A stretch of DNA of 64,000 bases from Martelella alba (GTDB lineage: Bacteria > Pseudomonadota > Alphaproteobacteria > Rhizobiales > Rhizobiaceae), in the NCBI RefSeq assembly GCF_006516955.1, contig NZ_VHLG01000011.1, forward strand, positions 124,001-188,000. The letters are read 5' to 3'. The notes below the pieces were generated by a model. It had not been told where the DNA came from and ran no database searches. It was given only the letters and a program-made list of their open reading frames with translations. This document shows positions 26,201-34,073 of the stretch, piece after piece (within the stretch, counting starts at the first letter, position 1; every line of letters begins with the position of its first letter). The position numbers were made by a program, and so were the translations under genes.

Positions 26201-27266
26201 CAACCGGGTTGTATAACTCCAGATCCCAGGTGCTGCCACCGTCGCCTCCGGTGACGTTATCCCCAAACTGGTTGGTATTATAGGGCGTATTGCCGCCATA
26301 AGAGGCAGCAATGATCGCAGGCCCGCTCACCGTGGCGTAAACTGAATTGCCCGCATAGACGGAGGCAACATGCGCAGTGCCACCGCCGGCCAGATCATCA
26401 TCACTGCTATAGGTTGAAGGACCGCCAATGCTGAGCGCGGCGATACCAAAAGTAGTACCGGAAACAACCCCGGTCGAATGCACCGACACAGCCCCGGCCG
26501 CACCGCCATAGGCTTTTCCGGTATCGTGGGCATGTTTGGACGTCCCGCCCTTGGAAAGGGCGAGGATGCCACCACCGACCGTACTTGAAACGTCACCCGA
26601 ACTGATGATCTTGATATCACCGCCGTTGCCGGCGCCGGTTTCCATCATGTCATCCGAGCCGCTCCAGTTGAGCGCACCGAGCGAAACGGCACTGAGACCT
26701 GCCGTCTGCGTCTTTGCAATCTTCAGATCGCCGACGGAAATGCCATCGCCCGGCTGTATCAGAAGTTCGGTGGCAGCAGCCTCAGTCACCGCAATATCGG
26801 CATTGTTGGTGATCGACAGACCGAGGCCGGTCCAACCCCAGTTGGAATGAACGGAATAGATGTGGCCGCGATAGGTATCGTCATTGCCGCCGCCCTCGCC
26901 GGGGCGGATCACGGCCATGTAGGAGCCGCCATAGGCATATTGCGATGTGGTCAGATTGCCCGCATCAATCGTACAGGTGATCGTCTCGGCAGCAATATCA
27001 CCATTTCTCTGTGAGAACTGATCAGAATTGATATTCGAGCCGGTCTCTGTCGTTACACTGGACGGCGAACAGTTCGACTGTGCATAGGCACGGCTGTAGC
27101 CGCGTGAATAAAACGGAAGTGGCACGCCCGCCAGTGTGCCGAGAAGCGCAGTTGACTGGAAGAGTATCGATGACGCAACAAACCGCACCTTCGCCTTTTC
27201 CGTCTGCCGCGATGATTGCCTTGCAGCAACACCGACAGTAAAGCCGCCTCTCTTTTTCTGTATCAT
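20256..27266 (-). CDS. giant autotransporter with a Gly-rich repeated passenger domain
   Basis: This 2336-aa type Va autotransporter has an extended signal peptide (n-region of about 30 residues, hydrophobic core SSILFQSTALLGTLAGVPL, likely cleavage after RAYA), a very long passenger domain to about residue 2040 and a C-terminal 12-strand beta barrel ending in LRFSYRF with the required terminal Phe. The passenger is built of about seventeen imperfect units with a core like AQSIGGGGG preceded by TSGDYADGV-type segments, suggesting a beta-helix of glycine-rich turns. Two Asp/Ser-rich inserts interrupt it. I chose the ATG at 27266, with AGGGGA eight bases upstream, over a TTG six codons earlier. 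Probable surface adhesin; partner unknown. Confidence 0.9.
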   Translation of the reverse strand: MIQKKRGGFTVGVAARQSSRQTEKAKVRFVASSILFQSTALLGTLAGVPLPFYSRGYSRAYAQSNCSPSSVTTETGSNINSDQFSQRNGDIAAETITCTIDAGNLTTSQYAYGGSYMAVIRPGEGGGNDDTYRGHIYSVHSNWGWTGLGLSITNNADIAVTEAAATELLIQPGDGISVGDLKIAKTQTAGLSAVSLGALNWSGSDDMMETGAGNGGDIKIISSGDVSSTVGGGILALSKGGTSKHAHDTGKAYGGAAGAVSVHSTGVVSGTTFGIAALSIGGPSTYSSDDDLAGGGTAHVASVYAGNSVYATVSGPAIIAASYGGNTPYNTNQFGDNVTGGDGGSTWDLELYNPVATITLGSSSKAMTGTISTQLAGAVRFSTVNGEVQLTRKTGAALLAIARGGDGLSRDGKLAPWGGLAGPAEINVYGASSTKILTYGDNSPAVHALSQGGTSYQSGKKDNEQPGGYSYGASASITGGGQISTSGAYSSGIIVQSLGGGGTSSYKHTEGIGGEAKAVTVTNDFAITTKGAHSHGIIAQSASAVASGGILIYASNNAMTLGDTSADGSTSGDVTVTNAGVIKVYGVDSHGIMAQSIGGGGGALSSTGTLATTSYSTGEAVTNPNGGQTVGGQSSGSVAATVTVTNKAAILTYGGYASANTAAASTDSTDLGGGIAILAQSIGGGGGTNDGGGASGSIGAGTSGSSDGAGSDGGHVYIHNYANLTTVGSEAHGIVAQSVGGGGGQGRNKKGLFHTVGGAGGPGGQGGHVFVRLEEGVVIQTKGDYASGVIAQSVGGGGGVGGQATAWGIGFSSATGGAGGAGGDGGNAQVTQFGSTSQIVTSGDHATAMLVQSIGGGGGVGGNAKSTSASIGIGISIAHGGSGGQGGDGAYALAYVNGAVATSGTDADAIVVQSIGGGGGNGGQASAKAITAGVPIDEEGNTLSLSVSVAHGGTGGDGGNGDLAIAHVYDGASVVTKGDGAAGLVVQSIGGGGGNGGDSTASSVAKSITSWLAEGEEDVGEGADFAVSVDVALGGKGGSGGIGGMANVYVYGQVQTSGDYADGVLAQSIGGGGGNAGTGSGSTKASKGIETAALNISMGADGGAGSYGNIVSVGLGSSAAKVTTTGHVSRGIFAQSIGGGGGASSGSGGMGDADWALTIGLGAKGSGGGDGSAVHVWSKGTITTSGDWSDAILAQSIGGGGGAAGSGKSSLSIKQDESDDDGGDDAETVAATATSDDGGGDDGGDDSDSKLTFNATIGTSGGQGGNGGTITIGRDITNSNAVVGTGTIRTYGTMSSGIVAQSIGGGGGAVAVSSGSDDSDDADTGSSGSSSDSSDCDTSDSSSSDDKDSCASLKIGASGGDGGDGGNVSVYASNVYTGGFSANGVVAQSIAGGGGVGFSSGLAVSKVNIKLGGSSNGNYGYAGTVTVQTLADTQIVTKGDASQAIIAQSIGGGGGLAGVALGTETSVNDDTIKDVLSVTLGSGSEAGSAHGKAVTVNHYGAIHTYGTRSVGIVAQSISGGGGFITADATVMDRISFVQKQAPNSAGHAYVNLKGGSSIVTSGDGAFGILAQTVSGGGGVAADLAQRLNAFYGYYNNPKAKGSDYYYADDGNSETVGVANVSLDADTTISTTGKYAHGIVAQSIGGSGGIFTRNGKTYAGTLGRFNNKEDGKTSGNSQSGGLVVTVGGKVTVADPTSWGVWAQTTGETLTVNVSNGGSISGSTAAGSSDDYTGGAIYTSQANKTTVTINSFSNVTGNIVQHKFDSTSSAANGVVQTSAIAGTGMFLNQGTGTFVTGAIADIDAIVNAGTIDLGGAWNTVETRITGDLVGVGTSDLGSAYDAASLGLSTDFNAFSYYSGDQKQTWRSAKSSRGGLLASLDVDMEKGAGDRLHVEGDFAGRWGVDVNANALLPNTRAEFLKVDGDDLSELSILSSTVFSFSDVTTSSDGWVGFSVASADFTGTGVALGRNATSAAGALQQAWDRLADGRASEVFFGDDKISLGQVFGAFHQTTPETFSDMLLTVASQTAAAPLADSPAAAISAANSVLSCPAFETSGVMTDEGSCVWTRVLGGGSTQDDNGDLKGYQKSIGGFQAGGQADIGGGWFLGTSLAYGDSWFRNDAGTQKLDQESFTGAIALKKEIGPWLFGLVGGAGYNWGESKRYINLDTLSATAKGSPDSAMFFARARASYEFAFSDAYYMRPKVDFDVINMQQFSYNETGAGALNLMVDGNSDTAFGVTPGVEFGARIAFLEDMPARLYADLGVSFLSTDEWETTARFAGISSMDSFSTFTPIADTVGRVSLGLDLAKRQGMEIKLQYDGSFAKDYQSHIGSLRFSYRF
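22320..25500 (-). repeat. in-gene tandem array coding for QSIGGGGG-type units
   Basis: Inside the autotransporter gene a GC-rich core (on the plus strand reading like CCGCCGCCGATCGACTGGGC, with variants) recurs about seventeen times at spacings of roughly 90 to 320 bases. Each codes for the AQSIGGGGG turn or a variant (QSVGGGGG, QSISGGGG, QTVSGGGG, QSIGGSGG). Spacers between cores code for different but related segments. Such arrays can change length by recombination, giving surface variation. The count is by eye. Confidence 0.85.
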
Positions 27267-27678
27267 ACACACATCCCCTGACAATCCGGTATAACCTCGG
27301 ACGTCATTCTCCGCATTCGATGAGTACTTACTTTAAAATGAATCCAGATAGAGAGGGCAATAGGGAAAATATTTATATTACATTTTTTTCTACAATTCAC
27401 ACCGTCAATGAAAATGACATTCTGTCTGTTTTGACTTGAATATCGGCACGATAGACATTGAAATTCCATGCACTGCCGGATGCCATCGGACTGAAATATC
27501 CGTCTTGGCCTGCGGAATTTGCCGATATCAGCCCGCGACCTGTTTTCAAATGACCGCCCTGCGGGTTCCCCCCAAGGCAAAGGACGAATGAAAGAGACGG
27601 CCGGGCAGTGAGGACTTGTAACTGCCTGCCAAAGCAGGCACAGATAGTCGGCCTGGGTCTGAATGGGGAGCAGATCGG
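27267..27678. other. divergent promoter region of the autotransporter and EAL genes
   Basis: This 412-bp gap lies between two divergent genes. The part from about 27330 to 27430 is AT-rich and is the likely leftward promoter/leader of the autotransporter gene. Nearer the EAL gene a small perfect hairpin (TGCCTGC at 27623-27629, GCAGGCA at 27634-27640) and a GGGGAG ribosome site before 27679 are visible. I assign no operator and see no gene. Confidence 0.4.
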
Positions 27679-29226
27679 ATGACGCTTTTCTGGCGTTACC
27701 GCTTATTGATAGGAGCCTGCGCGCTTGGCGGTGCGATCCTGTTTCTCTGCGCCTTTGCATTGTCACAGATTTATGCTGCGGAAACGACGGTCAGACATTA
27801 CGGCAGCTTTGTGCTTCGGCAGGCCTATTCAGTCGGCAAGGAAAGTTCCGACACGCTTACTCTACTGAACCAGAAAACCGGTGAAATCTGTTCCGACGCC
27901 GATCTGACAGCATTGCGCAAAGTGGCGTTTGCAGCCGAATACCTGAAAGATGTCGGTCGGGTTTCGGCAGGCCGCCTCGTCTGCACAGCCATTTGGGGAC
28001 GCCTGAATGAGCCGGCCCTGCTGCCGCCACCCGACCACATCGCCGCTGAAACCCACACCGCCCTATGGCGTGAAAAGGCTGGCATTCTGCCTGGTGGCCT
28101 TGCCGTCGATATCGCCGCGTTCGAAGACAGTGCCGTCATTACAGCCCCCAATGCCTTCAATGCAGTTTCGGATTTGCCGGCCGGACTGGGTATCGTCGTT
28201 CTGACTCGTGATGGTTCGCATATTTTCCGGCGTTTCGGTGAAACGAAAGATATGGGCGCAGACCTCGCCATCAATCCCGGCCTTGTCAATCTTGACCGTA
28301 ATCGCTTTTTCTATAGCTGTTCGCCGCTCGATATATGCGTTGTGGCGCGCCTGAGACTCGAAGGCTTCTACGGCGCTGCTACATCGAAAAGCCTCGGCGT
28401 GGCGCTTGCCGGAATCTTGACGGGTGCATGGCTCGGGCTGGTGATCGCCTATGTCGATAATGGCCGCTCCTCTATTGAGAAACGGCTGAAACGCGCCATC
28501 AGGGAAGACCGCCTGGCGGTGCTGTTTCAGCCGATCCTGCATCACCAGGCAAAGCGCCTTGTCGGTGCCGAAGCGCTCGTTCGGCTGGTCGACGTCGATG
28601 GCAGATTGATCTCCCCCTTCCACTTTATAGAGCTCGCCGAAACGCTTGGCCTGTCCTATCAGATAACACAAAGCGTCACCAAGAAAGCGCTGACGGAGAT
28701 GAAACCGTATCTGCAGGCCGATAGGCGCCTCTATGTCAGCATCAATGTCACCGCCGATGACTTCCTTCAGCCAGACTTTCTGGACTTCATGCAAAAGCAG
28801 GCCGCCCGCCATTCGGTTCTGCCTGAACAGATCGCCCTTGAGCTGACCGAGAGATCAACGGCCAGCCACGAACACCTCGCACGCAGAATGCAGGAGGTCA
28901 GACAGGCCGGCTTTCAGATCTTTATCGATGATTTCGGAACCGGCTATTCGAGCCTGTCCTATATTGCCAATCTGCCGATTTCGGGAATCAAGGTCGATCA
29001 GTCGCTTGTGCAGATGGCTACGCGCACCGATATCGGCATGTCCGTTGTCGACAAGATATTCGAACTGGCGCATACCCTTGACGTCAAACTGATCTGCGAA
29101 GGCGTCGAGCGGCAGGACGAAGCCAATCGCTTGTCTGCGGCCCATCCCGAGCTTATCATACAGGGCTGGCTTTATGGAAAGCCGATGCCGATCGAAAAGC
29201 TGAAGGCGTATATTCACCAGGCATAG
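27679..29226 (+). CDS. membrane cyclic-di-GMP phosphodiesterase with CSS and EAL domains
   Basis: The 515-aa protein has an N-terminal transmembrane helix (about residues 10-33), a periplasmic CSS-type sensor region (about 35-235; ICSDADLTALRKVAFAAEYLKDVG, read in parts, and CSPLDICVVAR), a second membrane helix (about 238-258) and a cytosolic EAL domain (about 270-510). Catalytic elements are intact: GAEALVRL, SINVTADDF, ELTER, DDFGTGYSSL, KVDQSL and EGVE. It should therefore hydrolyse c-di-GMP to pGpG. In CSS-EAL proteins periplasmic cysteines respond to thiol redox state. It is divergent from the giant autotransporter, which suggests, without proving, a link to surface attachment. Confidence 0.9.
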   Translation: MTLFWRYRLLIGACALGGAILFLCAFALSQIYAAETTVRHYGSFVLRQAYSVGKESSDTLTLLNQKTGEICSDADLTALRKVAFAAEYLKDVGRVSAGRLVCTAIWGRLNEPALLPPPDHIAAETHTALWREKAGILPGGLAVDIAAFEDSAVITAPNAFNAVSDLPAGLGIVVLTRDGSHIFRRFGETKDMGADLAINPGLVNLDRNRFFYSCSPLDICVVARLRLEGFYGAATSKSLGVALAGILTGAWLGLVIAYVDNGRSSIEKRLKRAIREDRLAVLFQPILHHQAKRLVGAEALVRLVDVDGRLISPFHFIELAETLGLSYQITQSVTKKALTEMKPYLQADRRLYVSINVTADDFLQPDFLDFMQKQAARHSVLPEQIALELTERSTASHEHLARRMQEVRQAGFQIFIDDFGTGYSSLSYIANLPISGIKVDQSLVQMATRTDIGMSVVDKIFELAHTLDVKLICEGVERQDEANRLSAAHPELIIQGWLYGKPMPIEKLKAYIHQA

Positions 29227-29323
29227 AAACAGTCACCCACAGCGCCAGACGAACAGGAACGCCTGCCCCGCCAATGGCGGATTTGCCAATGTGCGAATGC
29301 GTTAAATACCGGAAAAAACAGAG

Positions 29324-29400
29324 TGGTACGGTTGGGTGGAGTTGAACCACCGACCTCAGGTGCCACAAACCTGCGCTCTAACCAACTGAGCTACAACCGC
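29324..29400 (-). tRNA. tRNA-His (anticodon GTG)
   Basis: Read on the minus strand, the 77 bases fold as a complete cloverleaf: acceptor GCGGTTG with CAACCGT, D stem GCTC/GAGC, anticodon stem CAGGT/ACCTG around loop TTGTGGC (anticodon GTG, His), T stem GGTGG/CCACC with loop TTCAACT, then A73 and an encoded CCA. There is no G at -1 (T instead) and the discriminator is A rather than C, the variant tRNA-His form known from a group of Alphaproteobacteria. A TTTTTT run lies about ten bases beyond the 3' end. Confidence 0.97.
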
Positions 29401-29742
29401 ACAAGGATGATGCGTGATGCATCGCGGGCTGACATAGAGGGACTTGAAGCGTTTTGCAAGCCCCTCTTCATCATATAACCAAATTCATTGTGCATGAAAC
29501 GCCTGCCCACCCCACCAGATCCCGACCTTTCGGGTGGCAGGCAGGGCTGTTGAAACGGCCTCCGGCATTAACCTTGGCCAGCGATTGCGCGCCCGGCGAT
29601 CTGGACCCGGCGACTTCATGCTATTATTAAGAATAGGTTAAGAGACGGGCGGAAGCGAGAGATGACCCTCCGGCTGCCCGATAACAGAAAGAGCGCTTCC
29701 GGCCGGTGAAAGTCCGGAAAACGCAAATATGGGTGCCAAAGC
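29401..29742. other. intergenic region between tRNA-His and the PAS-protein gene
   Basis: The 342-bp gap should contain the leftward tRNA-His promoter and the rightward promoter of the PAS protein. GCCTGCC near 29502 and GGCAGGC near 29537 form part of an imperfect hairpin with related flanks. No ribosome site of strength is visible before 29743. No gene and no integrase-type direct repeat of the tRNA end was seen. Confidence 0.4.
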
Positions 29743-32556
29743 ATGACCACCGAGCCGATTGCCTTTGTCGACTTCGCGACTCATCCGCAGATCTGCGCAG
29801 CCTTTGCAGCTGGTCACACGCTTTTTGCCATCCGCTGCGCCGACAGCAGCATCGCCTTTTGCAATGCAGCAGGGGCAGCTTTGCTGGGCCATGAAACCAT
29901 TCCCGCAGCCACAAGCGCCTGCTTTGCGCCCGACAGCATCACACTTCGCCAGTTTTCAGCCGCCGCCAGCGGCCTTGACCATGCAGGCGAGAGCCGTAAC
30001 TTCACCATTCATCGCCTTGACGGTTTTCGCCGTACAGCCGTTCCCGCTCTTGCGAGACGGATCACTGTCGACGGCGACGACTTTTTTGTCTTCGATGCCG
30101 ATCCTGGCCTGCCGAACGTCGGCCTGACCGCCGGCTTTACCGAAGACGGAGCGCAGCTTGCGATCCTCGGCAATGATGGCCGGATCATTGAGGAAAGCCA
30201 GGGGTTCTCCGCCATTGGCCTTGCCCCATCCACCCTTGAAACCATGAGTGCGGCATTACCGGAAAGCAATGCACCCGGTCTGCAGCAACTCATCGGTTCC
30301 CAGGCAGGCATCTGGCACGTGAGCCTCGCCTGGCTTGATGACGAGCGCCTCATTCTCTTTGTCTCCGGCGAACACGCCGAACCGGTGTTCGACCCGGAAC
30401 CTGCGGAAAACATCACCCAGGCGCCACCGCTGCCAGCGACGTCCCGCTCCGTGATCGACATGATTGCCGCCATTGATGAGGGCTTTGCGACGATGGAGGC
30501 CGGGTCCGCTCCCGCACCGGCTGCCATGCCCGTTGTTGCAAAACGGCCTCTGCGCTTTGTCTGGCGTACGGATGCCGAAGGACGTTTCACCGAGGTCTCT
30601 AGCGAACTCACCGATGCCGTCGGTGTCGATGCCGCCGATATCGTGGGGCTGCGCTTTGAAGACCTCGAGAGCCAGATCGGTGTCAGCGGCGCAACAGCGA
30701 TCGCCAGCCTGCTGACCCAGCCAAGCACCTGGTCCGGCCGAACGGTTGAGTGGCCGGTCGCCGGCACGGACAGGCGCATTCCGGTCGATCTCGCAGCCTT
30801 GCCCAGCTTTTCCCGCAAGCGCGCCTTCAATGGCTTTCGCGGTTTCGGCCTCGCCCGCATCGGCGATACCCGGCAGGATCCCGACGCAACCGGGCTCGCC
30901 CTGGTAACAACCGACCAGCGCCCAACTCCCGGCCTGAATGATGCCGAGCGCCAGGCCTTCGATGAAATCGCCCTGACGCTATCCGGACCACAGGCCGCCA
31001 TCGCGGAGACACAGGAAAAGCGCTCTCCGGTCCTCAGGCGCACGGTGACCCATTTTGCAGGCAGCGAGGCAACCGCGGCTGTAGCGGAAAAGCGCACCGA
31101 CAGGCCGGCCCTTGACCGCGCATCCATTGATGCCCTGCCGGACGCTGTGCTGATCCAGTCCGGAGACCATTTCACCCATGCCAATCCTGCCATGCTGGCG
31201 CTGAGCGGCTTTAGGGAACTCAACGAAATCACGGCTGCGGGCGGGCCGGATCATCTACTCCAGCGTGATGCCCGCAATCATCTGGTTCTGATGCGCGCCG
31301 ACGGCACCGCATTGCCGGTTTCGCTGCATCTGCAATCAATCCGCTTCGAAGACGGCCGCGCCCTGTCGATGACGCTCAGGACCGAGCCGAGCGATCATGC
31401 GCTCCTTGCCGTGTCCAGTAACGACCTTGCCGCACCGTCCGTTGCCGCAGCCGTTTTCGATGCTCATGACGAAGACGACGAAGCGCTGCAGGCCATCCTC
31501 GATACGACGACGGACGGCATCGTCATCATTGATGCCGACGGACGGATCAGCTCGCTCTCCGCTTCCGCCCTTGGCCTTTTCGGCCGCGAAAGCGAAACGG
31601 TTCACGGCAAGCGCTTTACCGTGCTCTTTGCCGAAGAATCGCGCCATGACATCGAGGACTATCTTGACCGGGTGATCGACGGGCAGTCGCTGGCGCTGAT
31701 GCATGAGGGCTGTGAGGTCATGGGGCGCGAGACAGGTGGCGGCCTGCTGCCGCTGGTGATGACGCTCGGGCGGTTGCCGCGTTCGGGCGGAGCCTGCGCT
31801 GTGCTGCGCGACATTTCCGAATGGAAACGGCGTGAAGATGACCTTCGCGCCGCACGCCGCAGTGTGACCCGTATCGAGCAGGAGCGGGAAAGCTTTCTCA
31901 CCATGCTGAAGCTTGAGCTCAAAATGCCGCTTGATGCCATTATTGCCCTTGGTGACACGCTGCGCCATGAGCCCTATGGAACGCTCGGCGATCAGCGTTA
32001 CAAGGAGATTGCCCGCGAAGTTTCGGAAAAAAGCCGTCAGGCCCGTAACGCCGTTGGCGACATCCTCGGTGAGACCCCGTCACCGGAGATGACGGAGGAC
32101 CAGCTCATGTCGGCCTCCGGCATCAATGATGTGATCGCCGAAAGCGTGAGCATGGTGCAGCCGCGCGCCAATGCCCGGCGGATCATCATTCGCGCTGCAC
32201 TCTCCCCCGGACTGACTGACACGCTGACCGATGCCGAACGGCTGAAGGAAATCGCCCTCGACCTGCTTTACGAAGCCGTTCATTTCACCCCTGCCGGTGG
32301 CCAGGTCGTAGTATCCACCGCCCGCGCCCCGGATGGCGGAACGCTGTTGCGTTTCCGTGATAATGGGATTGCGCCGGTCCGCCGCCGCCCGGCAGCCGCA
32401 ACGGCGACCGGAAAGACCGCCGAACCTGAAAACGCCCGTATCGCCCATGCGCGCCAGCTGGTTGAAAGCCTCGGCGGCACCTTCACCGTTCAGGCCGTGC
32501 CGAATGAAGGCATGCTGGTGCAGGTCTTCCTGCCAGTCAATGCCGAGGCCGCATAA
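29743..32556 (+). CDS. multi-PAS protein with a degenerate histidine-kinase core (pseudokinase)
   Basis: The 937-aa protein has no membrane segment. PAS-like domains lie at about residues 268-380 (FVWRTDAEGRFTEVSSELTDAVG, in parts), 460-560 (IDALPDAVLIQSGDHFTHANPA) and 583-700 (ILDTTTDGIVIIDADGRI), followed by a HisKA-like helix pair (about 705-790) and an HATPase-like domain (about 800-930). The HisKA core reads FLTMLKLELKMPLDAI: Leu724 stands where the phosphoacceptor His should be. The N box (DLLYEAVHF) lacks its Asn, and after DNGIA the glycine-rich ATP lid is missing. It resembles cell-cycle PAS kinases of alphaproteobacteria (PleC/DivJ/PdhS/DivL type) but should not autophosphorylate normally; a regulatory or phosphatase role is inferred. 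Confidence 0.85.
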   Translation: MTTEPIAFVDFATHPQICAAFAAGHTLFAIRCADSSIAFCNAAGAALLGHETIPAATSACFAPDSITLRQFSAAASGLDHAGESRNFTIHRLDGFRRTAVPALARRITVDGDDFFVFDADPGLPNVGLTAGFTEDGAQLAILGNDGRIIEESQGFSAIGLAPSTLETMSAALPESNAPGLQQLIGSQAGIWHVSLAWLDDERLILFVSGEHAEPVFDPEPAENITQAPPLPATSRSVIDMIAAIDEGFATMEAGSAPAPAAMPVVAKRPLRFVWRTDAEGRFTEVSSELTDAVGVDAADIVGLRFEDLESQIGVSGATAIASLLTQPSTWSGRTVEWPVAGTDRRIPVDLAALPSFSRKRAFNGFRGFGLARIGDTRQDPDATGLALVTTDQRPTPGLNDAERQAFDEIALTLSGPQAAIAETQEKRSPVLRRTVTHFAGSEATAAVAEKRTDRPALDRASIDALPDAVLIQSGDHFTHANPAMLALSGFRELNEITAAGGPDHLLQRDARNHLVLMRADGTALPVSLHLQSIRFEDGRALSMTLRTEPSDHALLAVSSNDLAAPSVAAAVFDAHDEDDEALQAILDTTTDGIVIIDADGRISSLSASALGLFGRESETVHGKRFTVLFAEESRHDIEDYLDRVIDGQSLALMHEGCEVMGRETGGGLLPLVMTLGRLPRSGGACAVLRDISEWKRREDDLRAARRSVTRIEQERESFLTMLKLELKMPLDAIIALGDTLRHEPYGTLGDQRYKEIAREVSEKSRQARNAVGDILGETPSPEMTEDQLMSASGINDVIAESVSMVQPRANARRIIIRAALSPGLTDTLTDAERLKEIALDLLYEAVHFTPAGGQVVVSTARAPDGGTLLRFRDNGIAPVRRRPAAATATGKTAEPENARIAHARQLVESLGGTFTVQAVPNEGMLVQVFLPVNAEAA

Positions 32557-32721
32557 GCCCCGGCATCGGCAGCCTCCCCTCGCCCGAGGCCTATTGCAGA
32601 TCACAGTGCAGCTGGTTCCAGTTGCGCTGAGCGACGATCAGCATCTTGCTGCAGGCGGGCTTGCGCTCAAACTCAGCTGCCTGTGACTGAAACGCTCTAA
32701 TAAACCCGTCAATGCGCCCAT

Positions 32722-32752
32722 GAAAAACCCGCCATGCCGGAGCATGACGGGT
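32722..32752 (-). terminator. rho-independent terminator of fba
   Basis: On the minus strand an 11-bp stem (ACCCGTCATGC with GCATGGCGGGT, one G-T pair) with a short loop is followed by TTTTT. It lies 24 bases after the stop of the aldolase gene. Confidence 0.85.
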
Positions 32753-32775
32753 CAGTGCATTGATAAGGTGAAAAC

Positions 32776-33840
32776 TCAGCCGATCTTCGGAGCCAGCGAA
32801 CCGTCGGCGTAGCGTTTCGCCATATCGGCAAGTGCAATCGGCTTGATTTTCCCGGCATTGCCAGCCGTGCCGAAAGCCTCGAAACGCGCGATGCAGAGCT
32901 TGGTCATGGCTTCCATGGCAGGCTTGAGATATTTGCGGGGGTCGAATTCAGAGGGGTTTTCAGCAAAGACCTTGCGGATGGCACCGGTCATGGCCATGCG
33001 GTTGTCCGTGTCGATATTGACCTTGCGCACGCCATGTTTGATACCGCGCTGGATCTCCTCGACCGGCACACCCCAGGTCGGCTTCATCTCGCCGCCATAC
33101 TTGTTGATGATCTCTTGCAGTTCCTCAGGCACGGATGAAGAGCCATGCATGACGAGATGTGTATCGGGAAGACGGCGATGGATCTCCTCGATCACGCCCA
33201 TGGCCAGCACTTCGCCATCCGGCTTGCGGGTGAATTTATAGGCACCGTGGCTGGTGCCCATGGCAACGGCCAGTGCGTCGACCTGCGTATCCTTGACGAA
33301 TTGCACGGCCTGGGCGGGATCAGTCAGCAGCTGGTCGTGATCGAGCTTACCCTCGAAACCGTGGCCATCTTCCTTCTCGCCTTCGCCAGTCTCAAGCGAT
33401 CCGAGAACACCGATCTCGCCTTCAACGGAAGCACCGGCCCAGTGTGCCATGTCGGAAATGCGGCGGGTGATACCAGCATTATAAGCGTAGTCGGCAGGCG
33501 TTTTGCCATCCCCCTTCAGCGATCCGTCCATCATCACCGAGGTGAAACCGTGCTGCAGAGCGGTGACGCAGGTCGCTTCATTATTGCCATGGTCGAGATG
33601 CATGACGACCGGAATATGCGGATAGATCTCCACAAGACCGTCGATCAGCTTGGCCAGCACCACGTCATTGGCATAGGCGCGGGCGCCGCGTGAAGCCTGG
33701 ATGATCACCGGAGAGGAAGTCTTGTCGGCAGCTGCCATGATGGCAAGCCCCTGCTCCATATCGTTGATGTTGAAAGCTGGAACGCCATAGCCGTATTCCG
33801 CCGCGTGATCGAGCAATTGCCTGAGTGTGATGCGTGCCAT
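32776..33840 (-). CDS. fba: class II fructose-bisphosphate aldolase
   Basis: This 354-aa zinc-dependent aldolase cleaves fructose 1,6-bisphosphate to dihydroxyacetone phosphate and glyceraldehyde 3-phosphate, and works in reverse in gluconeogenesis or the Calvin cycle. Metal and substrate elements are visible: [14 protein letters not shown] (zinc His and catalytic area), [49 protein letters not shown] and [14 protein letters not shown]. Sequence style is the CbbA/Calvin-type branch. A divergent DeoR regulator lies 233 bp upstream, and a clear terminator follows. Confidence 0.97.
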   Translation of the reverse strand: MARITLRQLLDHAAEYGYGVPAFNINDMEQGLAIMAAADKTSSPVIIQASRGARAYANDVVLAKLIDGLVEIYPHIPVVMHLDHGNNEATCVTALQHGFTSVMMDGSLKGDGKTPADYAYNAGITRRISDMAHWAGASVEGEIGVLGSLETGEGEKEDGHGFEGKLDHDQLLTDPAQAVQFVKDTQVDALAVAMGTSHGAYKFTRKPDGEVLAMGVIEEIHRRLPDTHLVMHGSSSVPEELQEIINKYGGEMKPTWGVPVEEIQRGIKHGVRKVNIDTDNRMAMTGAIRKVFAENPSEFDPRKYLKPAMEAMTKLCIARFEAFGTAGNAGKIKPIALADMAKRYADGSLAPKIG

Positions 33841-33978
33841 TCAAATGACCTCCTGAAATGAGTACGCCTGCCCGGCTTCGGGCGAGGATCGACAAGAAGA
33901 CTGCCATGATCGCCCAAACCGGACCCGCATTCTTGTCGAATAATAGTGTCTTGGATAAAAATCACAATATGGTTTTAT

Positions 33979-34025
33979 AAATATCACATTCTATGTTATT
34001 TTAACCGTTTATAGATGTGATATTT
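33979..34025. promoter_or_regulatory. candidate operator between fba and a divergent DeoR-type regulator
   Basis: AAATATCACATTCTAT at 33979-33994 and ATAGATGTGATATTT at 34011-34025 form a nearly perfect inverted repeat (one unpaired base) with a 16-base centre. A further ATCACA occurs at 33961, so the 233-bp region carries at least three ATCACA-type boxes. This is the sort of site a DeoR-family dimer or tetramer would bind. Its assignment to the neighbouring regulator is inferred from position. Confidence 0.6.
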
Positions 34026-34073
34026 CGCACCTAATGTTGTGTTACATCAAATCAGGTCACACAGGAGCCCCTT

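Noticed and set aside
27263-27766. 167-aa minus-strand reading upstream of the autotransporter
   Set aside because: It overlaps the start of the EAL gene on the opposite strand and the start of the autotransporter gene, has low-complexity composition and no family similarity.
29324-29400. tRNA-His as an integration site of a genomic island
   Set aside because: No integrase, no direct repeat of the tRNA 3' end and ordinary housekeeping genes on both sides.
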